Below are positions 40,307 through 48,457 of a DNA stretch of 64,000 nucleotides, piece by piece. Below the pieces are notes generated by a model. The model searched no databases and had not been told where the DNA came from. It saw only the letters and a list, made by a program, of their open reading frames with translations. The stretch's first letter is position 1. Each line of letters starts with the position of its first letter. The DNA comes from Tissierella simiarum (lineage in GTDB: Bacteria > Bacillota > Clostridia > Tissierellales > Tissierellaceae). The position numbers and the translations under genes were made by a program. The stretch is from the NCBI RefSeq assembly GCF_018917865.1, contig NZ_JAHLPM010000001.1, positions 124,001-188,000 on the forward strand, written 5' to 3'.

Positions 40307-41482
40307 TTATAGTACAAGATATTTTTCAATTATTGCTGCATAAAATTGTACTGATTCCATTAAACTATCTATTGTTATATGTTCATTTGGCTGATGGGCC
40401 ATATTAGCATCTCCTGGTCCATAAAATATACAAGGTATTTGTTTAGCGGGTAAAAATATTGATGCATCTGTATAGAAATTTACTCCTTGTGCCTTAATAT
40501 CTTTACCAAATTCTTCTTTAACAGTTTCTTCAGCTAATTTTACAAATGGATTATCTCCTTTTGTTTCTACTGCAGCTCTATCATTTAGAATCCTAATATC
40601 TGCTTTGAAGTCATCTATTTGAGAAGATAGCTTTTCTATCATTTCTTCAAAATCTTTTATTATTTCATTATGATCCATGCCAGGTACAGTTCTCATATCT
40701 ATGGTAATACTGCATTTATCTGGCACAACATTTGTCTTTACTCCACCATTTATAGTAGATATATTCATAGTTGGATGACCAACGATTTCATTTACCTCGT
40801 ATTTGAACTTATAGCTTATGAGTTCAGATAATAATGCATTCATATGAACTACAGCATTAGTCCCGTTTTGTGGGAATGCACCATGTGCTGTCTTGCCATA
40901 GGTACTTATTTCAACCCAAAATGCACCTTTTTCTGCTATATTTATTCCATTTGAGCTTGGTTCCCCAATTATTATGGCTCCGACTCCGTCTAGTCCTCCA
41001 TCTTCTACAAATTTTATTGCACCTATACTATCCGTTTCCTCTCCTGCAGTGGCAGAATAAATAAAATCACCTTTTAATTTCCATCCTGCTTTTTTTACTG
41101 CTTTAAGTGCAATGAGCATTGCTGCTAGTCCACCCTTCATATCAGCAGACCCTCTACCATAAATCTTATCATCTACTACTGCACCACTATATGGACCATG
41201 CTCCCACTCAATATCTCCTGGAGGAACAGTATCTAAATGTCCATTAAATAATAGTGCTTCTCTTTCTCCAGTACCTCTTAATCTTCCTATAACATTGCCT
41301 CTATTATTTCCTAAATCATCAACTATTGCTTCTATTCCATAGTCCTCTAATTTTTCTTTTATAAACTCAGCAAGTGGCAGTTCATCTCCTGGTTCGTTTA
41401 CAGTTTTAAAGCCTATCATTTGTTGAAGTAAATCTATGGTTTCATCCTTATCTATAAATTTTAATATGCTATTATCTTTCAT
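40307..41482 (-). CDS. M20-family peptidase (ArgE/DapE type)
   Basis: About 391 residues from ATG 41482 (GGAGGGGG upstream). Zinc ligands in LFNGHLDTVPPG, GRGSADMKGGLAAML and AGEETDSIGA; dimerisation domain 185-300; C-terminal His in NMAHQPNEHI. Cleaves an N-acyl or peptide bond; substrate unknown. The membrane-pair gene ends just upstream. Confidence 0.9.
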   Translation of the reverse strand: MKDNSILKFIDKDETIDLLQQMIGFKTVNEPGDELPLAEFIKEKLEDYGIEAIVDDLGNNRGNVIGRLRGTGEREALLFNGHLDTVPPGDIEWEHGPYSGAVVDDKIYGRGSADMKGGLAAMLIALKAVKKAGWKLKGDFIYSATAGEETDSIGAIKFVEDGGLDGVGAIIIGEPSSNGINIAEKGAFWVEISTYGKTAHGAFPQNGTNAVVHMNALLSELISYKFKYEVNEIVGHPTMNISTINGGVKTNVVPDKCSITIDMRTVPGMDHNEIIKDFEEMIEKLSSQIDDFKADIRILNDRAAVETKGDNPFVKLAEETVKEEFGKDIKAQGVNFYTDASIFLPAKQIPCIFYGPGDANMAHQPNEHITIDSLMESVQFYAAIIEKYLVL

Positions 41483-41510
41483 TACGTCCCCCTCCAATGT
41501 ATTATTGTTT

Positions 41511-42188
41511 TTATTGTTGTTTTGCTTTCTTTTTATATGAAGTTGTTGCAAAGATTATTGTGCTAAATACACATACAGGAATTAATATATATACTGGCAA
41601 TACCTTTACAACTCCTAAAAGGAATAACGTTAGACCTATTGCAAATGCACCATATTTCGGATATTTAACTGCAAACATTGCAAACATGGATCCGAATATT
41701 GCTGGTAATACAAATTCAAATGCCTTAATTACTACTGGTGGAAATAACTGCATAAGTCCATTTCCAGCAATAGCTGCTATTGTTACAACTATTAAGTTTG
41801 TAATAATTGAACCTGCAATTCCTAATGTAGCTACTAATTCTGCTTTCTCTGAACCTGGCTCAACCTTTAATGCTTCTTGAGCAACAGCTGCACAAGGTAC
41901 TCTCATATTACCTATATTTCCTGCTAAAAATGACATATAAGTTCCTGCAACCCCTAAAATCGGGAAAAATGATATAGGTTCAATAAAATAATATGATCCG
42001 TAAATTGATGCAATTAGAAACCAACCTGTCAGAATAGCACCAATTGGTGGTAATGCTCCGTATCTTATCCATAAATAAATTGCTGGAAGAAAGCATAGAG
42101 CTACTGCGAGGAATAAAGTCCATCTTCCTGTCTTTATAATTGGTTTTGTAAAACCTTCATAATAAGCTTGATTTTTGTTGTTTTCCAT
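41511..42188 (-). CDS. Multi-pass membrane protein, partner of DUF5058 protein
   Basis: 225 residues with about six membrane helices; GNIGNMRVPCAAVAQEALKVEPGSE between helices looks like a functional loop. Always-paired look: the DUF5058 gene lies 14 bases upstream. With two M20 hydrolases behind it, it may form a transporter for their substrate. This is inference from order. Confidence 0.75.
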   Translation of the reverse strand: MENNKNQAYYEGFTKPIIKTGRWTLFLAVALCFLPAIYLWIRYGALPPIGAILTGWFLIASIYGSYYFIEPISFFPILGVAGTYMSFLAGNIGNMRVPCAAVAQEALKVEPGSEKAELVATLGIAGSIITNLIVVTIAAIAGNGLMQLFPPVVIKAFEFVLPAIFGSMFAMFAVKYPKYGAFAIGLTLFLLGVVKVLPVYILIPVCVFSTIIFATTSYKKKAKQQ

Positions 42189-42202
42189 TTATATCCCTCC
42201 TA

Positions 42203-42901
42203 TTATCCTACATATAATACTGCAGCAACCATTCCAATAACCATTGCAATTCCTAGATTATATTCTGCAAGTTTAGGTAGTTTTTCTGCTAATTTTCCTA
42301 ATAATATCATTGCTATTCCTGCAACTAATGCAGCGACTAAGTTTCCACTTCCTGCTATTAAATGACCTCCTACTAAATATGCCATGGCACCTAACATAGC
42401 TGCTCCACCTATTTCACCTGTAAGCTTTGAATCTCCTTTTGAAATCTTGTTTCTTAAACCATCTAGTTTATGAGTAAATAATCCACAGAATAAAAGCCAA
42501 CCAATACCATTTAAAGTCATAGCCCAAACAGAGTTTGCATATTCTATAACTCCATAACCTTCTCCGCCAAATTCAACGCCCATGGCCTTAGCTCCCATTG
42601 TAGATGCTGCTAATTCTGCAGGTGCAGATCCTATTATAGATAACCTTAGCCAAGTCATAGGTGCCCCTATTACTGCCATCATACCTAGCATTACAACAAA
42701 TACTGCTACAGCAGGTCCTATAGCTGATATAGCTCCAATTCTAAAGGCATCTTTAGCCTCTTTTTTTGTAAGTTGTACTGAGTTTGCACTGGCAAACGCT
42801 TTTTTAGAAAATATAATTGCTTGAATTCCTACTACTGCTACTACTGGTAAGCACATTAACCATAACATTGGGTCATTGGCTACTTTTAAGTATTCCTTCA
42901 T
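42203..42901 (-). CDS. DUF5058-family membrane protein
   Basis: About 232 residues from the Met of MKEYLKVANDPMLWL (GGAGGTAATAA upstream). Six membrane helices; LTKKEAKDAFRIGAISAIGP and WLRLSIIGSAPAELAASTMG are conserved-looking segments that fit what I recall of DUF5058. Probably a two-component transporter with the following gene, feeding the M20 hydrolases. Confidence 0.75.
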   Translation of the reverse strand: MKEYLKVANDPMLWLMCLPVVAVVGIQAIIFSKKAFASANSVQLTKKEAKDAFRIGAISAIGPAVAVFVVMLGMMAVIGAPMTWLRLSIIGSAPAELAASTMGAKAMGVEFGGEGYGVIEYANSVWAMTLNGIGWLLFCGLFTHKLDGLRNKISKGDSKLTGEIGGAAMLGAMAYLVGGHLIAGSGNLVAALVAGIAMILLGKLAEKLPKLAEYNLGIAMVIGMVAAVLYVG

Positions 42902-42919
42902 GTTTATTACCTCCTGCAT

Positions 42920-43226
42920 ATTTTTATTTACAACTTTATCTTAATCTTACTACTTTTCTTTGTAAAAAAAATTGTGAGTAATTAAGAGAATAATGTAATT
43001 TTTTGTAGCTTTATGTTTTTGTACAAAAACTATTATTTTTTTGCATTATTATATAATAAAAAACTTCCCTCCTTAATCTCCAAACTATTTTAAGACCCCT
43101 TCAACACTTTCTTTAATCTCTACCTTAGGTCTATGCTGTTATACTATATTTTAGATTTAAAAGGGCATATCTGCATTGAAGACTGAATTCTCCAATACAG
43201 ATATGCCCTAATACTTTCATTTTTCC
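42920..43226. other. Intergenic region with terminator
   Basis: Carries the promoter region of the DUF5058 operon at its left side and, at 43161-43211, the terminator of the DUF4179 gene. Nothing else recognised. Confidence 0.5.
43161..43211 (-). terminator. Terminator of the sigma/DUF4179 operon
   Basis: AGGGCATATCTGTATTG pairs with CAATGCAGATATGCCCT and is followed by TTTTAAAT on minus. Confidence 0.75.
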
Positions 43227-44546
43227 CTATCTTATCTTATGCTTATATATGGTTTCATCATATAATTTTTTGTATCTCATCCTTTGAATATTTAACTCTA
43301 ACTTTTCTCCCGTTCCTCTAAATTCAAGAGTTCTAGTATGTTTTATTTGGGTAGTACCTTCAACTACTATTTTTTCATAATCTCCAGGAAGAGTTTTCTC
43401 TAATTCCTTTTTTTCTCCATCTATATTTAAAGATACTTTACTCAATGTTGTATTTTCATCTGTAGTAATATTTATATAGGTATTTCCCTTGGATTCATAA
43501 ACTTCATTAATGCTTATATCTTGCTCTAGAATCTTTATAGTTTTGTTGACACTACCTTTACTAAGTTCAATTGACTCATTAGTATCATGGTTTCCACCAA
43601 AAGATACTAGCTTTATTTCTATATCTTTTATATCGACAGGCAAAGCATCATAGGATATATAAAAGTTGATGCCTTTCATATCTGTACTTATCCCTGAACT
43701 TTTCACTTGTACTTCTTTTCCATTAGCTAACAACACAATGTCTATATTTTCAGGCATGAACCTTTCACCTTTTATATGGTCTACTCCTAACTCCAATATA
43801 TTTTGAATTTGTCCTTTTATAATTGTAGTTGTTGGTGATGCTACTAAGGACTTGATCTTTATTTCTCTTTCATCTACTTTAATTTTCTTATAAATAGACA
43901 TTTTTATCTTATGACCCATTGCTTCGGTTCTATCTAATTTAAATTCAATTACTCCCTCTTCTTGCTCAGTGCCCATTGATTCTATTTTCAATTTCATTTT
44001 CTTTTCATAAAATTTTGGAGCATCGCAAGCAATCACCCATCTCATTTCTGTACCATCTTCATTTGCTTCTCCCGATCCACTGTAGGTATAGTCTTTATTT
44101 AAAGCTCCAACTATAGATACTCTTAAATCAGAGTCTTTGTCTTCAACTTTACCTTTAGGATCATTTATAGTGTAAAAGGCTATTAAATTATTATCGTCTA
44201 ACATTATTCCGTCTAGTGTAACTGTAACTCCACTCTTAAATTTATAAGATTTGTTTATACTTTGACCTTTACCCAATTCATTTAACTCTTGTAAAGTTCC
44301 ATCCATAACACTTTCATAACCAATTAATCTTTTTCCATAATAAGCTAAAGTGTCCATATTGGACCCTACAAGTAATGTTGCAATAACTAGTGCCGCAACT
44401 TTTCCCCTAGTCCTATTTTTTCTTTTTATTTTCCTATTAGGCATATTATCTAGAGCATTTCTTAATCTCGATTCCATATCCTCTGGTACTTCTAATCTAT
44501 CTAGATTATCTTTACTTTCTTTTAATAACTTTTCTATATTAGTCAT
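43227..44546 (-). CDS. DUF4179-family membrane-anchored sigma regulator
   Basis: 439 residues. N-terminal cytoplasmic part with basic RKIKRKNRTRGK, one membrane helix (about 48-66: VAALVIATLLVGSN), then the DUF4179 domain (about 70-180) and a long beta-rich outer region. Overlaps the ECF sigma gene by eight bases, so it probably holds that factor at the membrane and releases it on an external signal. Confidence 0.85.
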   Translation of the reverse strand: MTNIEKLLKESKDNLDRLEVPEDMESRLRNALDNMPNRKIKRKNRTRGKVAALVIATLLVGSNMDTLAYYGKRLIGYESVMDGTLQELNELGKGQSINKSYKFKSGVTVTLDGIMLDDNNLIAFYTINDPKGKVEDKDSDLRVSIVGALNKDYTYSGSGEANEDGTEMRWVIACDAPKFYEKKMKLKIESMGTEQEEGVIEFKLDRTEAMGHKIKMSIYKKIKVDEREIKIKSLVASPTTTIIKGQIQNILELGVDHIKGERFMPENIDIVLLANGKEVQVKSSGISTDMKGINFYISYDALPVDIKDIEIKLVSFGGNHDTNESIELSKGSVNKTIKILEQDISINEVYESKGNTYINITTDENTTLSKVSLNIDGEKKELEKTLPGDYEKIVVEGTTQIKHTRTLEFRGTGEKLELNIQRMRYKKLYDETIYKHKIR

Positions 44547-45063
44547 TTAAGTATTCACCTCCCATAGATTCTTTCAGCTTTCTCATTCCAACACTCATTC
44601 TGGATTTCACTGTACCAATAGGTATTTTTAATATTTGCCCTATAGTTTCATAGTCTAGATCTAGAAAATATTTTAATCTAATTATTTCCTGATGCTTAGG
44701 ACTTAATTCTGATAGATATTTTTCTAATACTATTTTGTCCTCAGGGTTTTCATATATTTCGTAAGTACCTTCTTCTCTTATATTTTCTAAAGGAACAATC
44801 TTTTTATTTTTCCTCAATATACTTTTACAAGAATTGACCAATATTGTTTTACTCCAACTATAGAAGGCATCATCATTCTTAAGTTTGTGTATGTTTTCAT
44901 ATATAATAACTATCATATCTTGAATTGCATCTAAGGCATCATCTTCGTTCTTCATATAGACATAGGCTAGCTTATAATAATCTAACTGTTGAGCCATAAC
45001 AAGACGTAGCAAGGCCTCTTTATCGCCATTTTTTGCTTGTTTAATTAATAGTTTTATTTCCAC
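44539..45063 (-). CDS. ECF-type RNA polymerase sigma factor
   Basis: About 174 residues from GTG 45063, preceded by AGGGGTGA; the longer in-frame start lacks an SD. Region 2 (KLAYVYMKNEDDALDAIQDM) and region 4 (LSPKHQEIIRLKYFLDLDYE, IPIGTVKSRMSVGMRKL). Cognate of the downstream DUF4179 protein. Confidence 0.92.
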   Translation of the reverse strand: MEIKLLIKQAKNGDKEALLRLVMAQQLDYYKLAYVYMKNEDDALDAIQDMIVIIYENIHKLKNDDAFYSWSKTILVNSCKSILRKNKKIVPLENIREEGTYEIYENPEDKIVLEKYLSELSPKHQEIIRLKYFLDLDYETIGQILKIPIGTVKSRMSVGMRKLKESMGGEYLND

Positions 45064-45214
45064 CTTCTCACCCCTATCTATACATAAGAGTATTGTACCA
45101 CTAAAAAAGTTCATTTATTTAATTATAAATTTATTAGAGACATTATAGAAAATAAATTAGCATGATTAGAAGTATTAAAAACACTTGGAGATCAATGAAA
45201 AGTCCCTTAGATAA

Positions 45215-45246
45215 TATAAAAAGGAACAGAGTATTCTGTTCCCTTT
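45215..45246 (-). terminator. Terminator of saoL
   Basis: GGAACAGAATACTCTGTTCC followed by TTTTTATATT on the minus strand, about 85 bases after the real TAA of saoL, which supports reading through the internal UGA. Confidence 0.75.
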
Positions 45247-45327
45247 ATCATCTTTTATATTTTTAATTAACTTATTTTATAAAAATTACATATCCATTTA
45301 TACCTTTCATGTCATTACTTATTATCT

Positions 45328-45999
45328 TTATATATCAGTTACGCTAAATAACATTTCCGAAACTCTTAGAGCTTCTTCAACATTTAAACAAAATATATCA
45401 AACTCATTTAATTGCATTTTAGCAACCCATGTATCATATTCTTTCTTCGTACAGAAGAAATTCATAATATTTCAGCAGTTTCCTGACCAATTTAAATTTT
45501 TATTTAAATCTACATGAAGTATATGTAAATCTGTAGGCTCGTAACTATCAAGTTTACCATTTCTAATACTTACTTTAATATCAGCACCACAGTTACTACA
45601 CTTTGACTCTATATTTACATCCTGCTTAAAAGTAAACGCTGTGCCCATAGCATCTATAGCACACATAGCACTAAATTGTCTACCATCAGCAAGTATGACC
45701 TTATGATTAGTAGGAATTGCCGAAACTGGATAGATAAAATTCACATTTCTCTCCTCATCTATTACTATTGCATTTTTCTTTAATAAATTGCCTATTATCT
45801 TGTCTACTACTTCTTTATCCATTATCTTTATATCACTAGTAACTTCATATACATCATTTATATCAAGAGATTGTCCCTTGTTAATAACACAATTCATTAG
45901 GTGTCTTCTTAATATTTTCTCTTCCTTTATTAGTCTGCTATCTATACTATCCATTGCTAATTGTTCATTAGTATAATATCTATAATTCAATCTTTCCAT
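45328..45999 (-). CDS. saoL: MerB-like organometallic lyase SaoL, selenoprotein
   Basis: 223 residues if the in-frame TGA at 45474-45472 is read as Sec. Winged-helix-like N-terminus, then PVSAIPTNHKVILADGRQF and AMCAIDAMG, matching the MerB motif with catalytic Cys (C113) and Asp (D116). At the position of the MerB Cys159-Cys160 pair it has C175-Sec176 in NWSGNC-U-NIMNFFCTKKE; homology continues to TAA at 45328. A perfect hairpin 12 bases past the TGA (TTTCTTC-TGTAC-GAAGAAA) has a loop G as in bacterial SECIS elements. MerB cleaves carbon-mercury bonds; this protein probably cleaves a carbon-metal(loid) bond using the Cys/Sec pair. The name is from recalled family nomenclature. Confidence 0.85.
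45442..45460 (-). promoter_or_regulatory. bSECIS-like hairpin of saoL
   Basis: Seven-base-pair stem TTTCTTC/GAAGAAA with loop TGTAC, starting 12 nt (11 nt for the outermost pair) after the UGA. G at loop position 2 and the distance fit the bacterial SECIS rule. The same hairpin core recurs at 56914-56930. Confidence 0.7.
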
Positions 46000-46172
46000 G
46001 GCATACCATCTCTTTCTATAATATTGTCTTAATCATGCTATCACTTTTTAAAATAATTGTTAAATAGATAATATTAATGAATAAGCTTTATATTATAATA
46101 TCTTTTAATTGTTATTTTTTGCACAATCATGTTATTATTTAGAGGATTCAAAAGATATAAGGGGGAATATAA

Positions 46173-46505
46173 GTGAAAGTTGCATACGTCATAAGCTCGG
46201 ATAATGCAAGAACTATTTTAAGAGATATGGTGATTCCACAATTAGAAGCTGGTAACCATGGAGCAGAAGTAGTAGGTATGTTCTTCGTTTTTGATAATAC
46301 ATTCTTACTGATGAATGAAACTGATATCGGTGACAGACTTCAAAAATTACATGAAGAAACTGGTATGATACTTTTAGCATGTGATCAATGTGCAATTGAA
46401 AGACAAATTGAAAACATACTTGTACCAGGTGCTGCAATTGGTTGCTTCCCAGTATTATATGGTGCCCTTGGTTCAGTAGATCTTGACCAAGTAATTACAT
46501 TCTAG
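46173..46505 (+). CDS. saoD: DsrE-like protein SaoD
   Basis: 110 residues from GTG 46173 (AAGGGGGAA upstream). DsrE/TusD-like alpha/beta fold: MKVAYVISSDNARTILRDMV, then LACDQCAIERQIEN with the Cys at the position of the sulfur-carrying Cys of DsrE, and GAAIGCFPVLYGALG. DsrE proteins pass persulfide sulfur; in this locus a sulfur/selenium or thiol-bound metal relay is inferred. First plus-strand gene of the locus, divergent from saoL; followed by a terminator-like hairpin before saoT. Confidence 0.82.
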   Translation: MKVAYVISSDNARTILRDMVIPQLEAGNHGAEVVGMFFVFDNTFLLMNETDIGDRLQKLHEETGMILLACDQCAIERQIENILVPGAAIGCFPVLYGALGSVDLDQVITF

Positions 46506-46513
46506 AACTACAA

Positions 46514-46540
46514 GGTCCGTTTGATACGGACTTTTTTTTA
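46514..46540 (+). terminator. Intrinsic terminator/attenuator between saoD and saoT
   Basis: GTCCGT-TTGAT-ACGGAC followed by eight T. It would limit transcription of the Sec-encoding genes behind saoD. Confidence 0.7.
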
Positions 46541-46561
46541 TTACAATATGGAGGCGATAAT

Positions 46562-46825
46562 TTGAAAAGAGTATTAGTTGAATTCATTAATACATGATCT
46601 GGATGTGACGGTTATACCCGTGCTGTAGAGGCAGCTGCAGCTAAATATAAGGACAAGGTAGATGTGAAAATATACTATGCAGGTAAGAACATGGATTATG
46701 TGAAGAAATATGGAGTTATATTTAGAGGAACTTTGATTATTAACGAGAAAAAGAAGATTCAACGGATATCTAAAGATATTATCGAAAAAGAAATTGCTTT
46801 AGCTGTAAAAGAATTAGATGATTAG
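46562..46825 (+). CDS. saoT: Thioredoxin-like selenoprotein SaoT
   Basis: 87 residues from TTG 46562 (GGAGGCGATAA upstream). The frame is open to TAG at 46823 except for TGA at 46595-46597, which falls in the redox motif: FINT-U-SGC-DGYTRAVEAA, i.e. Sec12-x-x-Cys15. The rest (KVDVKIYYAGKNMDYVKKYG, GVIFRGTLIINEKKKIQ) fits a small thioredoxin fold with the substrate-side strand. Sec in a UxxC site makes a strongly reducing thiol/selenol pair, suited to metal or metalloid handling. Encoded between saoD and the permease gene with tight spacing. Confidence 0.85.
46608..46621 (+). promoter_or_regulatory. Possible bSECIS hairpin of saoT
   Basis: ACGG-TTATAC-CCGT begins 10 nt after the UGA. The stem is short; the assignment rests mainly on position. 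Confidence 0.4.
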
Positions 46826-46827
46826 AG

Positions 46828-47934
46828 GTGATGTTATTGTTATTACTAGATTTTTTAAAGAATATATTATTATCTTCTATTAATTTACTTAATGGAACTT
46901 CTGGTTGGCTTGTTTTTAGTTACATAATAGCTGGGCTTCTACATGATGTAATATCCCCAGTAAGATTTCATAAATCCTTAGGCAACACCAAACTTAGTTC
47001 TATTTTAAAAGTAACACTCTCAGGTATGTGCTTACCAATTTGCAGCTGTGGGACAATCCCTCTTGGTATTAGCTTATACTATTCTGGAGCTTATGTGGGA
47101 CCTACCCTAGCATTTATGGCATCTACTCCTGCATTAAATCCTATAGCATTAATACTTAGCTATGGACTCTTAGGAAAAGAGTTAACCATGATAAATATAG
47201 CTGCAGGGTTTTTACTTCCTTTTATTATAGGAATAATAGGCAATAAATTAGGGGGTAATGAGATAAGAAAACCTGATCTAGAAGAAGAAATAGCAGCTAT
47301 ATCATTAGAGCCAATAGAAAAGATTACTTTATTAGAAAAATTTAAATCAGGTATGCAATGGGTTGTTGAAGATTTGGCCATAGTATTGAGTAAATATGTA
47401 GTCTTAGGAATGTTGTTTGGGGGATTTATTCTAACTGCATTTCCAGATTCCTTTATACAAAAATATCTAGGAAATCCTAGTATGTTATCACTTTGGAATG
47501 TAGCAGTCCTTGGGGCACTTATGTATGTTTGTGCAGTTGGTCATATTCCATTTATAGCTGCCCTAATTGCTAGTGGTGCTTCACCTGGTGCTGCAATTAC
47601 CTTTTTAATGGCAGGTGCAGCTACTAATTTTCCTGAGCTATTGAGTATTTATAAGATGATTGGTAAAAAAACTGCTATAATATATGGGACAGTAATATCT
47701 GTCTTTGCATTAACCGTTGGATATTTAACAAATTTATGGCTTATGCCTAGATTTGAACCCGCCATTAACTATAATAGAATCGATAGTACAATTGAAAATG
47801 CAAATAAGTTACTTTTTACCTTACCAGAACCACTTAAATATGTATGCTCCTTTATCGTTTTTCTATTTTTCTTAAAGGGTATGTATCCAAAGGTAAAAGA
47901 TTTATTCGGAAATTTTGCAAAACAAACGAGGTAA
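46828..47934 (+). CDS. saoE: Efflux permease SaoE
   Basis: About 365 residues with eight or more membrane helices in two halves. MCLPICSCGTIPLGISL is the thiol motif of the ArsP/DUF318-type permease superfamily, and the second half has VCAVGHIPFIAALIASGASPG. It likely exports the metal(loid) product after lyase action. Start uncertain: GTG 46828, ATG 46831, or TTG 46837, the last with the best SD spacing (AGAGGTG). Follows saoT by two bases and overlaps the SD of saoC. Confidence 0.85.
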   Translation: MMLLLLLDFLKNILLSSINLLNGTSGWLVFSYIIAGLLHDVISPVRFHKSLGNTKLSSILKVTLSGMCLPICSCGTIPLGISLYYSGAYVGPTLAFMASTPALNPIALILSYGLLGKELTMINIAAGFLLPFIIGIIGNKLGGNEIRKPDLEEEIAAISLEPIEKITLLEKFKSGMQWVVEDLAIVLSKYVVLGMLFGGFILTAFPDSFIQKYLGNPSMLSLWNVAVLGALMYVCAVGHIPFIAALIASGASPGAAITFLMAGAATNFPELLSIYKMIGKKTAIIYGTVISVFALTVGYLTNLWLMPRFEPAINYNRIDSTIENANKLLFTLPEPLKYVCSFIVFLFFLKGMYPKVKDLFGNFAKQTR

Positions 47935-47938
47935 TCAG

Positions 47939-48409
47939 ATGAAAAAAAATACTAAAATGATATTAATAGGACTGGTGATCTTCGCTTTAGGCTTTTATGC
48001 TTTTTTTCTAGAAAAAAGTAGTTCTGTGGAATCCTTAGGAGTAGAACCTGATAATGAGCTTCTTTTGTATTTTATAGAAACTCATCCTGATAATAAGGTA
48101 ATACTATGTGGATATGAAGATTTAAACGATGATGGTCGTAAGGATCTCCTGGTTATTTATAATGAAGCTCCTAGAAAGAATGCAATGGTTGTAGTTATAG
48201 ATACAGGCAATGGGTTTAAATTATCTAATCACACTAGTGCTCCTATAGATAATCAAAAAATTGAGTTTAAAAATATCGATAAAACTGGACCAATAGAATT
48301 TATTGTATCTGGTTCAAAGGATGGAAATTTTGGTTATTCTATATTCAGATTAATTGATGATATAGAAATAAGAGATTTATTTGGAGAAGGTATGGAAGAA
48401 TGCTGTTAA
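47939..48409 (+). CDS. saoC: Cys-Cys-COOH protein SaoC
   Basis: 156 residues from ATG 47939 (GAGGTAATC upstream). An N-terminal membrane anchor (KMILIGLVIFALGFYAFFLE) is followed by an outside domain with the calcium-loop-like DLNDDGRKDLLV, and the chain ends GEGMEECC-stop. A C-terminal vicinal Cys pair is the family hallmark; some members have Sec there, this one encodes TGC TGT. The tail could chelate a soft metal at the outer membrane face. A bidirectional terminator follows. Confidence 0.85.
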   Translation: MKKNTKMILIGLVIFALGFYAFFLEKSSSVESLGVEPDNELLLYFIETHPDNKVILCGYEDLNDDGRKDLLVIYNEAPRKNAMVVVIDTGNGFKLSNHTSAPIDNQKIEFKNIDKTGPIEFIVSGSKDGNFGYSIFRLIDDIEIRDLFGEGMEECC

Positions 48410-48417
48410 AAAATATA

Positions 48418-48450
48418 TAAAAATGGAGCTTATATAAGCTCCATTTTTAT
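48418..48450. terminator. Bidirectional terminator after saoC
   Basis: AAAATGGAGCTTATATAAGCTCCATTTTT; serves saoC on plus and the binding-protein gene on minus. Confidence 0.8.
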
Positions 48451-48457
48451 ATACTTT

